Source: Spirochaetota bacterium
Lineage (GTDB): Bacteria; Spirochaetota; UBA4802; JAFGJZ01
Assembly: GCA_029554345.1 (NCBI GenBank)
Contig: JAKPJF010000207.1
Span: 1-64,000, forward strand
Direction of reading: 5' to 3'
Length of the DNA stretch: 64,000 nucleotides
The notes under the pieces are model-generated. The model was given only the letters and a program-made list of their open reading frames with translations. It ran no database searches and had not been told where the DNA came from. Below are positions 24,479 to 33,621 of the stretch, piece after piece (position 1 is the first letter of the stretch; every line of letters starts with the position of its first letter). Both the position numbers and the translations under genes were made by a program.

Positions 24479-25894
24479 TTATTTTCTGATAAGTTCCGCG
24501 AAAATTTTAAGCGCTTTCTCGGTTTTTTCAGAAAAGAGACATGCGGAGTTGAGCCTGAAATAATTAGCAAAATTGCTTCTTGCAGAAAAAATTATTCCAG
24601 GTGCGATTGTAAAACCGTTTTTAACCGCCAGATAAGCTATATTCCTTGAATCGGTTTTATCCGGTGCTTTTATCCAGAGAAAGAATCCTCCTTCCGGATT
24701 GCTGACTTCGCATTCGGGGATATGTTCAGAGAAAAATGCCTGATAAGCCGATATGTTTTCTCTGTAAATTCTGCGGAGTTTTTTCATCGAATGAGAATAA
24801 AAGCTTTTAGACATGAATGAAGCGAGCCCTGACTGAATAAATGCCGACGGAACTGAGTAGGCCGTGTTTAATATTTTATGAATGTCCTTTTGATAAATTC
24901 CCCCCGCAACCCAGCCTGTTTTATATCCCGGCGCGATTGATTTGCTGAGACTGGATACGTAAATTGTATTGTCGGGATTATATGATTTTATCGCGCGCGG
25001 CTTTGACGCGAAAAACAAATCGCCGTAGCTGTCGTCTTCGATAACAGGAATTCCGTATTGTGCTGAAATGCAGGCGAGCCTTTCTTTCGCCGGATCGCTC
25101 ATTTTCGCGCCGGTCGGATTCGAAAAATTCGGTGACAGTATTACTGCTGAAATCTTTTTCTTTTTAACAGTTTTTTCAAATGTTTCAACGTCAAAACCCG
25201 AAACAGAATTAGTTTGAACTTCGAGTGCTTTTAGACCGAGTTTTGATATCAGACCGAAGAATCCGTGATAGCCGGGTGACTCAACCGCAACCGAATCACC
25301 GGTTTTAGTAACTGCGAGCAGAGCCGACAAAAGTCCCGGCGTTGCTCCGGAAGTTATTATTATTTCATCGGATGATGTTTCGCAGAATGATTCGATCATC
25401 TTCCGTGAAAAAATTTCCCTTAAAGCGTTATTTCCTCTGCCGAAATTGTAACGGTTATTTTTATCGGGATTTTCGCGTATGCGTCTCGACAGGTGAAGAG
25501 AAAGTTCTTCATTTATTTTTTCGTCCGAATAGGGGAATCCGATGCCGAGCGGGATGATGTCTTCGCGCATTGAATCTTCAAGAAGCTTTTCGGTCTCCGG
25601 AGAAATTTTTATATGATCGGTTAAGATTTTTATTTTCGTGTCTGATTCGATAAAATTGCTGATGGCGGAATGACTGAATCTCATGTTTTCGGGGCGCACG
25701 TAATAGCCGGATTGCGGATGGCTCGCGATAATTCCCTGTTCTTCGAGAAGCCTGTATCCGTTCAGGATAGTCATCATGCTGAGATTCATCTGAACGGACA
25801 TTTCGCGTATAGAAGGAATTTTATCGCGGGATTTTAAAACGCCGCTTTCAATAAGTTTTGTTATGCGGTCTGCAACAGTCAGATATTTCTTCAT
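24479..25894 (-). CDS. MocR-type regulator (GntR DNA-binding domain fused to aminotransferase fold)
   Basis: The protein has 471 residues. The N-terminal winged helix-turn-helix (KSRDKIPSIREMSVQMNLSMMTILNGYRLLEEQGII) is of GntR type. The C-terminal domain is a fold-type I PLP enzyme, with NFSNPTGAKMSDPAKE, VIEDDSYGDLFF, and the PLP lysine in YVSSLSKSIAPGYKTGWVAG. MocR proteins usually sense PLP or amino-acid-derived ligands. The ATG at 25894 is preferred to a TTG at 25918. It may regulate the downstream reductase or the divergent acetyltransferase. Confidence 0.92.
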   Translation of the reverse strand: MKKYLTVADRITKLIESGVLKSRDKIPSIREMSVQMNLSMMTILNGYRLLEEQGIIASHPQSGYYVRPENMRFSHSAISNFIESDTKIKILTDHIKISPETEKLLEDSMREDIIPLGIGFPYSDEKINEELSLHLSRRIRENPDKNNRYNFGRGNNALREIFSRKMIESFCETSSDEIIITSGATPGLLSALLAVTKTGDSVAVESPGYHGFFGLISKLGLKALEVQTNSVSGFDVETFEKTVKKKKISAVILSPNFSNPTGAKMSDPAKERLACISAQYGIPVIEDDSYGDLFFASKPRAIKSYNPDNTIYVSSLSKSIAPGYKTGWVAGGIYQKDIHKILNTAYSVPSAFIQSGLASFMSKSFYSHSMKKLRRIYRENISAYQAFFSEHIPECEVSNPEGGFFLWIKAPDKTDSRNIAYLAVKNGFTIAPGIIFSARSNFANYFRLNSACLFSEKTEKALKIFAELIRK

Positions 25895-26009
25895 TACGCC
25901 TGAGTATAACAGAATCAATAAATGTCAACTGTTATATGTGAATTCTGTTTGTACTGCATATTGCAATTCCTTTTTAAAAGTATAGAAAATGAAAGAAAAA
26001 GGAGTTTAT

Positions 26010-26501
26010 ATGAATATTAAATTTGAACGTCTTTCTGAAAATCATGCAGTTGATGTAATGGATATTTTTAATTACTATGCTGAGAATGAATTTTCGGCAT
26101 TTGCCGATGTACGGATGCCGGATAAATATTTTGCGATGATGCTTAAGACCGTTGCAAATTATCCCGCGTATGCCGTTTATCAAAATTCAAATTTTGCCGG
26201 ATTCGGTTTTATGCGGCCGTACAGCCCGATGGGGATTTTTAAGAAAACTGCATCGGTATCATATTTTCTGCATCCGTCATTTACCGGCAAAGGAATAGGA
26301 AGCTCCATTCTCGGCAAACTTATTGAAGATGCCGCAGAAGCCGGAATAGAAAATATTATGGCTGAAATAGCTTCTGAAAACCATGGAAGCATAAATTTTC
26401 ATAAGAAACATGATTTTAATGAATGCGGAAATTTTCCCGCCATTGCGGAAAAATTCGGCAAAAAACTCGATATAATCTGGATGCATAGAAAAATAAAGTA
26501 G
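26010..26501 (+). CDS. GNAT-family N-acetyltransferase (phosphinothricin-acetyltransferase-like)
   Basis: The protein has 163 residues. The acetyl-CoA loop is seen as SYFLHPSFTGKGIGSSILGKLIEDA (Q/R-x-x-G-x-G/A class), and ENHGSINFHKKHDFNECGNFPAIAEKFGKKLDIIWM matches the end of PAT/YwnH-like enzymes. AAAGGAG fixes the ATG at 26010. The substrate is unknown. It is divergent from the MocR-type gene. Confidence 0.88.
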   Translation: MNIKFERLSENHAVDVMDIFNYYAENEFSAFADVRMPDKYFAMMLKTVANYPAYAVYQNSNFAGFGFMRPYSPMGIFKKTASVSYFLHPSFTGKGIGSSILGKLIEDAAEAGIENIMAEIASENHGSINFHKKHDFNECGNFPAIAEKFGKKLDIIWMHRKIK

Positions 26502-26519
26502 ATGCTTTTGTGAAAATAA

Positions 26520-27011
26520 TCAATCGGCGAAATTGAAAAGATATCCGAGTTTGAAATAGAATTCATTTTCAGATTTGCGCGAATAGAAATTGAATCCAGC
26601 GGCTGCAGAGATCAGAGAACTGCTATTAGCAGGATAGGTGAAGCAGAGACCCGTGTAAGCACCCGGAAAGTATTTTTTTGAGTCATCGTCTGTTTTGTAT
26701 TTTGACGAGAAACCGGCTTCAATCCCCGCAAATAGAATCATGGTCTGAAGTCCGAGTTTTCCAGAGTATGATTTTTCTCTGATTTTATAACCGGCGTCGG
26801 CAGATGCGAGAAAAGAGAAAAATCCGAAATAGCCCGCTTTTCCTGATAAAAATACTGCACCGTCATTGCGTTTATCGCCGTCGAATGAATGAATATAATC
26901 AATTGAAGTGCCAATTGCCTTGACGGGCATTGACGCGCCCATCTGGTTTGCGAATATTTCGGAACTAAAAACCAGTGTTGCAAGGAGGGAGACAGCAATT
27001 AATTTAATCAT
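26520..27011 (-). CDS. Small outer-membrane-barrel-like protein
   Basis: The protein has 163 residues with a signal peptide (LIAVSLLATLVFSSEIFA). The remainder is a series of short amphipathic beta segments (AVFLSGKAGYFGFFSFLASADAGYKI, KLGLQTMILFAGIEAGFSSKY, YFKLGYLFNF) ending near a Phe, consistent with a small beta barrel. No specific family is recognised. The ribosome site is weak. Confidence 0.65.
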   Translation of the reverse strand: MIKLIAVSLLATLVFSSEIFANQMGASMPVKAIGTSIDYIHSFDGDKRNDGAVFLSGKAGYFGFFSFLASADAGYKIREKSYSGKLGLQTMILFAGIEAGFSSKYKTDDDSKKYFPGAYTGLCFTYPANSSSLISAAAGFNFYSRKSENEFYFKLGYLFNFAD

Positions 27012-27394
27012 ATATTCTTTATAGCATATTCATTTGTTTTGTCAATTATTATGATACAAGAAGTCTAAAAAATTATTACTATTATGATGCCTTAGCAGTA
27101 AAATGAGAAACATGAAGCTGTTGAATGCATGAAATTGTTATGTGTATCAAAAAAGGATTAAAAGCATTGATTGGCGATGTTATCATCGTAATTTATAGGA
27201 ATTAATCCAAACAATTATTTCTTTGTTTGAGTTTAATGTAGCGATTACGGCGTTGAATTATGCAAACTATAAAAAATAATTGACTATATATACTAATTAT
27301 GCATTATGATATTGTTTTGTTAATAAATACCTGATAAACAATAGTATTTCGTAAAATTAGAAACTGAAAAATACTCAGAATTGAGGAGATTTAG
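27012..27394. other. AT-rich gap, no feature recognised
   Basis: These 383 bases are markedly AT-rich. I found no convincing gene, RNA or repeat. The stretch probably holds the promoter of the lipoprotein gene that follows, and it marks the left edge of an AT-rich segment running to about 32150. Confidence 0.5.
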
Positions 27395-28066
27395 ATGAAA
27401 GCAAAAATTATCGTAACGATGATCCTTATATCACTGATATCATTATTTGCCTGCTCGAAAGCTTTATCTTCGGATAATTTAAAAGATGAAGAAAGTATCA
27501 ATAAACTGCTTCAGGATTTTACGGAAGCTGCCAAAGAAAAAAATGCAGATAATATCATACAGTATTTTGATCTTCAGGAATATGTCGACGGTTATAATCT
27601 GGAAATGGCAAAAAAAGATTTTGGAGATAATGCAAAACGTCCTGCTTATGAAGAAAAGCACCGTCGAATGGTTAATCAGTATGTTACTTTTTTGATTGGA
27701 TTTACCTTAACAGATGCCAATAAAGAACAGAATATACTTAAGGATATTGATATAAAGCTTCAGCAGTTGAATCTTGAAGATTTAACAATTGAAAGAATAG
27801 ATGTTCCGAATGAACAACAGACTAGAACTGATAATTTTAAAAATATACTGAAAACCCGCTGTAAGAAATATGGCGCAGAGAGTATAACTTTCAGAACAGT
27901 ATTATACCGTTGTGGTACACAAACCTATTATTGCGGTTTTGAGTTACGTAAATATAATGGAACATGGAAAATTGATGAATTAAGAGCATCTTTGACCAAT
28001 GTGGATGTTAATATCGTGATTCAGCCGGTTAGTGAAAAAGAATATTTAAAGATCATTGGAAAGTAA
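27395..28066 (+). CDS. Lipoprotein of unknown function
   Basis: The protein has 223 residues. The signal ends in a lipobox (LISLISLFAC, Cys 20). The mature part is charged, with helices at about 28-110 and a beta-rich end (FRTVLYRCGTQTYYCGFELRKYNGTWKIDELRA) that reads like an NTF2-like or DUF4878-type fold. Two Cys lie in RCGTQTYYCG and could form a disulphide. GAGGAG stands well placed before the ATG. Confidence 0.75.
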   Translation: MKAKIIVTMILISLISLFACSKALSSDNLKDEESINKLLQDFTEAAKEKNADNIIQYFDLQEYVDGYNLEMAKKDFGDNAKRPAYEEKHRRMVNQYVTFLIGFTLTDANKEQNILKDIDIKLQQLNLEDLTIERIDVPNEQQTRTDNFKNILKTRCKKYGAESITFRTVLYRCGTQTYYCGFELRKYNGTWKIDELRASLTNVDVNIVIQPVSEKEYLKIIGK

Positions 28067-28197
28067 TAAAAATTATCACAATATTCCTAAAAAGAAAAAA
28101 ATATTTTCCGAATATTTTCTAACAAAAAAAGAATTGATCAAAATATAAAATTATTTCTGATAATGAAATTAAGGTTATAAACCTGTCTGGAGCCGTT

Positions 28198-29532
28198 ATG
28201 TTTGAGAAGGATTTTATTTTTGGTGCAGCAACTGCAGCATATCAGATTGAGGGAGCACATGATAGTGATGGAAAGACTTCTTCTATCTGGGATGTGTTTT
28301 CGCATATTCCCGGTAAAATTGCTAATGGAGATAATGGAGATGTTGCATGCGACCATTATCATCTTTATGAAAATGATATTGCATTGATGAAAGAAATCGG
28401 GCTTGATTCTTACAGATTTTCTGTTTCCTGGCCGAGAGTTATTCCTCATCCCGGACATGTAAATGAGAAGGGAATTGATTTTTATAATAGATTAATAGAT
28501 AAGCTTCTTGATAATGGAATAAGTCCGATGCTGACTATGTATCATTGGGATTTGCCTCAATGGATGTATGAGAAGGGCGGATGGATTTCAAGAGAAATCT
28601 GCGGATATTTTGAAGATTATTCAGAACTTTTATTTAATAAATTCGGAGATAGGGTAAAATACTGGGTTACTCATAATGAGCCGTATTGCATAAGTATGCT
28701 TGGGCATCTTTATGGTCAGCATGCTCCAGGGCATAAAAATCTTCAGGATGCTATTCAAACCGCGCATCACCTTTTGCTGACTCATGGCAGAGCTTTGAAT
28801 ATATTCCGGCAAACGGGGCTTAAATCAAAAATTGGAATAACTCTAAATTTAGGACCTGCATATCCATATTCGGAAACAGAAACGGATAAGCTCGCAGCTT
28901 CAAGATATGACGGTTTTGCCAATCGATGGTTTTTAGAACCTCTTTTTAAAGGTCAGTATCCGGTTGATATGCTTGATTATTACGAGTCCAATCATATTGA
29001 TTTTTCTCACATTCAGGATGATGATCTCAAAATTATAAATGGAGAAACAGATTTTCTTGGAGTTAATTACTACATGGATTTTAACATGCGTTATGACCGA
29101 GATGCATTCTTGCAGGGATCGCATGTTGACATGGGCCGAAAGAAGACTGCTATGGGTTGGGAAATTTCTCCTGAAGGTTTTATTGATATTGTCAGACAGA
29201 TTAGAGAAAAATATACTGATATTCCGGTAATGATTACTGAAAATGGTTCAGCATTTAAAGATGAAATAAAAAATGGTGAAATTGAAGATACTGAAAGGCT
29301 GGAATATTTAAGAAGTCATCTTGAGGCAGTTGTAAAAATGAATGAAGAAGGATTAAATGTGATAGCATATTATGTCTGGTCATTAATGGATAATTTCGAA
29401 TGGGCTTTCGGATATGATAAAAGATTTGGAATTATAGGAGTTGACTATGATTCTCAAAAAAGAATTATTAAAAAGAGCGGAAGATATTACAGCAATATAA
29501 TAAAAAAACGTTCTTTGCAGGCAATAGAGTAA
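28198..29532 (+). CDS. Family 1 glycoside hydrolase (beta-glucosidase or 6-phospho-beta-glucosidase)
   Basis: The protein has 444 residues, the normal length for the family. The start FIFGAATAAYQIEGA is the GH1 N-terminal signature. The acid/base is E161 in VTHNEPY and the nucleophile E348 in ITENGSAF. WSLMDNFEWAFGYDKRFGI provides the aglycone/+1 site. This last segment resembles beta-glucosidases (WAxGY) more than 6-phospho enzymes. There is no signal peptide, so it acts in the cytoplasm on imported disaccharides. No sugar transporter is adjacent. Codon use is AT-rich. The stop lies four bases before an rRNA remnant. Confidence 0.93.
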   Translation: MFEKDFIFGAATAAYQIEGAHDSDGKTSSIWDVFSHIPGKIANGDNGDVACDHYHLYENDIALMKEIGLDSYRFSVSWPRVIPHPGHVNEKGIDFYNRLIDKLLDNGISPMLTMYHWDLPQWMYEKGGWISREICGYFEDYSELLFNKFGDRVKYWVTHNEPYCISMLGHLYGQHAPGHKNLQDAIQTAHHLLLTHGRALNIFRQTGLKSKIGITLNLGPAYPYSETETDKLAASRYDGFANRWFLEPLFKGQYPVDMLDYYESNHIDFSHIQDDDLKIINGETDFLGVNYYMDFNMRYDRDAFLQGSHVDMGRKKTAMGWEISPEGFIDIVRQIREKYTDIPVMITENGSAFKDEIKNGEIEDTERLEYLRSHLEAVVKMNEEGLNVIAYYVWSLMDNFEWAFGYDKRFGIIGVDYDSQKRIIKKSGRYYSNIIKKRSLQAIE

Positions 29533-29535
29533 ATA

Positions 29536-29970
<435 letters not shown>

Positions 29971-29987
29971 TTATTATATCTTTCTTA

Positions 29988-30034
29988 ATGCAATTAAAAC
30001 ATTCGTTTCAAAAGAACGAGGGTTTTAATTGCAT
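29988..30034 (+). terminator. Strong hairpin after the 23S remnant
   Basis: A 13-bp stem, ATGCAATTAAAAC / GTTTTAATTGCAT, has CGTT/AACG paired inside its loop. It is placed like the terminator of an rRNA operon and was probably carried along with the rRNA end. Confidence 0.7.
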
Positions 30035-30123
30035 CTTACTATGACTGTCCCCTGCTAAATGTAAAAAAAGGATGACATAAAATGTTAAAATTGATACAAG
30101 TAGTTTCATGAGATGCCTCCTGT

Positions 30124-30309
30124 ATGGGAAATATGATGGGTTATATAAATGCCGGAAAGTTCATTCCATTGCAAAAAGTACCTCATGAAAATGAGTTGTT
30201 AAAATTTGGGAAAAGTTATGCCCTTGTGTGCGAAGAAGCTTTTTATAAACTTAACAAGATGCTTATCAGGAGAATAGATTCGGGGTTCTATGGTGAAGTA
30301 GTTATTTAA
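30124..30309 (+). CDS. Small open frame, possible gene fragment
   Basis: The frame gives 61 residues with protein-like composition (GYINAGKFIPLQKVPHENEL), but there is no good ribosome site and no family I recognise. It could be the tail of a broken gene in this remnant-rich stretch. I include it with low confidence. Confidence 0.3.
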   Translation: MGNMMGYINAGKFIPLQKVPHENELLKFGKSYALVCEEAFYKLNKMLIRRIDSGFYGEVVI

Positions 30310-30410
30310 TTGGTAGCCATTTCACTGTATTTTGTTTTATTGCAGTAACAGACACGTAAAGATATAATTCTTTACCGGAAACATCTAAAAAACTATTCTG
30401 AAGGTGAAGT

Positions 30411-31499
30411 ATGAAAAGAAGATTAATATTTACTGCCGCAATGACAGGTTTGTTAATTACAACCCTGTTTAGTGCAGCCAGCAGCAAATCCGCAACCACT
30501 GTCAATACCCGATGGCAGAATCTTTTCAAGTATGTTAAACCCTATAATTTTTCCGGTGGGCTCGCACCGATTGCTACTGATAGAGGATGGGGACTGATTG
30601 ATAAAAAAGGGAAAATCGTTATAGCCCCGGTTTATAAAGACATACCCTCTGACTTTTATTCTGAAGGGATCTTCTGTGTAGCGAAGTATGACAAAGTAAA
30701 ACAACACGATGTTTTTCTTTTTATAAACAACAAGGGCATTCAAATCACCTCTGAAACCTTTGATGATTATAAACCTTTTTCAGAAGGTCTTGCTGCTGTT
30801 AGAAAAGATGGACAAGCAGGGTACATAGATAAACAGGGGAAAGTTGTCCTCGATTATCAGTTCGCCACAGCAGGCAGTTTTCATGAAGGGTTTGCACCGG
30901 TCTGGAGAAACGGGAGAAAAGGGCGTGTTGATTTTATAAACAAGGGAGGAAAAATCGTTTTTGAAACAGAGTTTGATTTTTCAACCGGGTTCTCCGGCGG
31001 ACTCGCAATGGTCAAAATACTGAAAGAAAAAAACAGGTACGGTTTTATAAACAAAGAAGGAAAGCTGATAATTAATACGGAATATGATGATGCCATGGGC
31101 TTTTCAAGCGGACTTGCGCCGGTGGCCCGCAATGGGAAATGGGGCTATATCAACACCGAAGGCCGTGTTATTGTGGATTTTCAGTATGAACGTGCTTCCA
31201 TATTCCACGAAGGGCTTGCCCTGGTTAATAAAAACGGAAAATACGGTTTCATTGATAATATGGGGAATGTTGTTATTGGACTTCAATATGAATCATGCGA
31301 CTGGTTTTTTGATGACCTAGCTCTTGCAAAAAAAGACGGGAAGTACGGCTTTATTGATAAAAATAATAAAACAGTAATCGATTTTCAATTCACCATGGCG
31401 TGGTCTTTTCATGATGGTCTGGCCAGATTTGAATCAGAAACAGAGTGGGGCTTTATTGATAAAAAAGGGAATATCTTAATGACATTCCAGAAGAAATAA
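30411..31499 (+). CDS. Secreted WG-repeat protein
   Basis: The protein has 362 residues. A signal peptide (LIFTAAMTGLLITTLFSAAS) precedes about ten WG (KWG) repeats, each near 23-34 residues with the core GxIDKxGKxVIxxxY/F, for example WGLIDKKGKIVIAPVY and YGFIDNMGNVVIGLQY. These form a beta-propeller-like or solenoid surface used in protein or ligand contacts. The repeats run to the C-terminus with no catalytic domain. AAGGTGA precedes the ATG. Confidence 0.88.
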   Translation: MKRRLIFTAAMTGLLITTLFSAASSKSATTVNTRWQNLFKYVKPYNFSGGLAPIATDRGWGLIDKKGKIVIAPVYKDIPSDFYSEGIFCVAKYDKVKQHDVFLFINNKGIQITSETFDDYKPFSEGLAAVRKDGQAGYIDKQGKVVLDYQFATAGSFHEGFAPVWRNGRKGRVDFINKGGKIVFETEFDFSTGFSGGLAMVKILKEKNRYGFINKEGKLIINTEYDDAMGFSSGLAPVARNGKWGYINTEGRVIVDFQYERASIFHEGLALVNKNGKYGFIDNMGNVVIGLQYESCDWFFDDLALAKKDGKYGFIDKNNKTVIDFQFTMAWSFHDGLARFESETEWGFIDKKGNILMTFQKK

Positions 31500-31652
31500 A
31501 AAGTATTAAATTTTAATGGATCTGAGCCATCGGGCGTTTATTATGGAATAGTTAGATTTAATCACACAATATGTGATTTTATTTATTTGAATTGGGCCGT
31601 TGCGAGTCAGGATTTGCTAGTGGAAAATATTAGATAGACAATGGAAAACTAT

Positions 31653-32117
31653 ATGAAGAAAATTTATCTGTTTGTAGCTGTAATTATGTCACTGTCATGC
31701 GGTGCATGCAGAATGAGAGCAGCAATTTCAAATGGTTCAATGCAACCAACTTTGGAAATTGGAGATATTATTGTTTATGAAAAATATGAATTCGGAAAAT
31801 ATACTAAAGGTGATATTTTGGTTATCTGTGATAAGAAAAAAGAAACATATGCCAAACGATTTATTGCTTCAGAGAATGATCAATTGGAGTTTAAAAACGG
31901 AAAAGTCATTTTGAATGGTAAAACACTTCATGAACCATATGTTAAAGGTGAAACGTATCTTAAAGGCAACATCGATTTGAACGGTTTGGTTCCAAAGGGA
32001 GTGATTGTAGTTTTAGGTGATAATAGAGAGAATTCCTGTGATAGCCGTTCATTTGGTTATTTGTCTATATCCAATATTGAAGGAAAAGTTATTAAAGTAA
32101 ATGAGATTTTTCTTTAA
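31653..32117 (+). CDS. Signal peptidase I-like protein with cysteine-rich N-terminus
   Basis: The protein has 154 residues. The S26 Ser/Lys dyad is visible as S29 in NGSMQPTLEIGD and K68 in YAKRFIA, with GDNRENSCDSRSFGYL as the conserved box E. It is short, so it lacks the large periplasmic insertion of E. coli LepB. The N-terminal helix contains Cys 16 and Cys 19 (IMSLSCGACRM), so it may be lipidated instead of spanning the membrane. The start at 31653 is preferred; 31641 would add four residues. It is unlikely to be the housekeeping enzyme. Confidence 0.8.
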   Translation: MKKIYLFVAVIMSLSCGACRMRAAISNGSMQPTLEIGDIIVYEKYEFGKYTKGDILVICDKKKETYAKRFIASENDQLEFKNGKVILNGKTLHEPYVKGETYLKGNIDLNGLVPKGVIVVLGDNRENSCDSRSFGYLSISNIEGKVIKVNEIFL

Positions 32118-32227
32118 ATAATATTAAAAAATCATTATATAATTATTACATTGTCACGTCGCCATGGAAATAAGTCTATTCTTCTTTTTCTGTTTTTGTT
32201 GAATACTATCTCGAAACAAATTTTCTT

Positions 32228-32584
32228 TCAGGCTTTTCTTACGAATTCGGACTTCAGGTACATCGATCCAATTCCGTCGATTTTACATGAGATGTTGTGT
32301 CCGTTATCGCTTTCGATGATGCGGATACCTTTTACTTTGGTTCCCGCTTTTATTCCAGATGATGAGCCTTTTACTTTCAATTCTTTCAATACTGTAACGG
32401 AGTCTCCGTTATTAAGTATATTTCCGTGCGCATCGCGTACGGTATTTGTCTCTTCTTCAGCTTCGGAAGCATCGGACGTTTTAGTCTGGTCCCATTCAAA
32501 GTTGCAGTCAGGGCAGACCCATAGATTTCCGTCATGGTATGAATTTGCAGAGCTGCATTCCGGGCATTTAGGTTCGTTGCTCAT
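32228..32584 (-). CDS. YjdM/PhnA-family zinc-ribbon protein
   Basis: The protein has 118 residues. The N-terminal zinc ribbon is CPECSSANSYHDGNLWVCPDC, written here as two CxxC pairs (residues about 7-10 and 24-27). It is followed by FEWDQ and the PhnA C-terminal domain (VRDAHGNILNNGDSVTVLKELKVKGSS). The acidic linker between them is longer than in E. coli YjdM. The ATG at 32584 has AGGA upstream and removes 12 extra residues. The family's role is unclear; the phosphonate link is historical. Confidence 0.9.
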   Translation of the reverse strand: MSNEPKCPECSSANSYHDGNLWVCPDCNFEWDQTKTSDASEAEEETNTVRDAHGNILNNGDSVTVLKELKVKGSSSGIKAGTKVKGIRIIESDNGHNISCKIDGIGSMYLKSEFVRKA

Positions 32585-32824
32585 ATTGATCCTCGCTGTC
32601 TTTTCGAAATTTAATGACATCTTCCGGAAGAGTTCTTATGCTTTCAAGTATAATCATGATATTATGAAGTTTTTTGGGGTAATAAATAAAATAATTACAT
32701 ATAATTATTTTATGTTATCAGCGCCACTTTTGCGGTATTAAACTTTTCTTCTGCCGAGTAATTCTTCTTTGACATAAAAGCCATCTAATTATTATGTTAT
32801 ACAGGAAGTTTATGAATCTTATTT

Positions 32825-32888
32825 TTGACTCATTTGTATCGCATTAAATATATTACGGAGGCAGTTTTTTCCGGGTGATTTTCCCGGA
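32825..32888 (+). promoter_or_regulatory. Promoter and leader hairpin of the GlcG/HbpS-like gene
   Basis: TTGACT (32825-32830) and TATATT (32849-32854) are 18 bases apart. The leader contains the hairpin TCCGGG-tgatttt-CCCGGA (32870-32888) just before the start codon. The rest of the 320-base divergent gap shows nothing else. Confidence 0.5.
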
Positions 32889-32905
32889 TAAAAACATATA
32901 ATTTT

Positions 32906-33337
32906 ATGGAATCAACAATTCAAAAAATAATCGATACTCTGAATGAGCTTGTGCCGGTTCACATGAAAACACCTGAAGATTATGCAATTGCAAAAGGTGT
33001 TGTTTCTGTATGTATCATCGATGAAAACGGTCAGATTTACGGGAAACTTTGGGGTGAAGATAAAATCAGGTGCAGGGACTCATTTAAGATTGCCTGGACA
33101 AAGGCAAACCAAGTTTGGATTACAGGTTACAAAACAAACGAATATGAGAAACTTGTATTTTCAGATAAACTTGATCATGGCAAATACGGAATTAATATGC
33201 CGGATTTTATCGGGTGGGAAGGCGGTCAGCCTGTTACTTTGAAGAACGGAATTAAACTTTCCATAGGATTTAGCGGATTCAGAGGTACAACGGATTTAAG
33301 TATTGTAACTGAAGCAATTGCCGAAGCCGGTTTATAA
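32906..33337 (+). CDS. GlcG/HbpS-domain protein
   Basis: The protein has 143 residues. The segments KGVVSVCIIDENGQIYGKLWGEDKI, IAWTKANQVWITGYKTNEYEKLV and IGFSGFRGTTDLSIVTEAIAEAGL fit the GlcG/HbpS (PF03928) alpha/beta fold found in haem-binding and corrinoid-related small proteins. There is no signal peptide, so it should be cytoplasmic. No clear ribosome site precedes the ATG. Function is unknown. Confidence 0.75.
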   Translation: MESTIQKIIDTLNELVPVHMKTPEDYAIAKGVVSVCIIDENGQIYGKLWGEDKIRCRDSFKIAWTKANQVWITGYKTNEYEKLVFSDKLDHGKYGINMPDFIGWEGGQPVTLKNGIKLSIGFSGFRGTTDLSIVTEAIAEAGL

Positions 33338-33457
33338 ATTATTTCATCAGTGTTATCTTCGCTGTATTAGTTGTGTACAATATTTGCGGAAACTGTTATC
33401 ATTCTCATTGGGCTGACACCGTTTTCCGCGGCAGAAAAAAGTATAGAGGTGATTATC

Positions 33458-33619
33458 ATGCAGCAATCAGGTTCAATTTCCGAAGTTCTGCTTTCAGGCA
33501 GCATTTCGAGAGCAATCGGTGCGCTGCGCTTAGGATTAACTAGGATGATCATCATGATCACAGGCGGGTATCTTACGCTTAGCTTTATTGCAGCCATATG
33601 TAAAAACAGGAGAGATTAA
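33458..33619 (+). CDS. Possible small membrane protein
   Basis: The frame gives 53 residues with one hydrophobic helix (MIIMITGGYLTLSFIAAIC) followed by KNRRD. An AGAGGTGA ribosome site precedes the ATG at 33458, and the stop lies two bases before the next start, so it may be a leader or small partner gene. An in-frame longer version starts at 33371. Confidence 0.4.
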   Translation: MQQSGSISEVLLSGSISRAIGALRLGLTRMIIMITGGYLTLSFIAAICKNRRD

Positions 33620-33621
33620 CA

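Noticed and set aside
33367-33597. Minus-strand frame of 76 codons opposite the small membrane protein
   Set aside because: The plus frame has a ribosome site and coupling to the next gene; the minus frame has neither.
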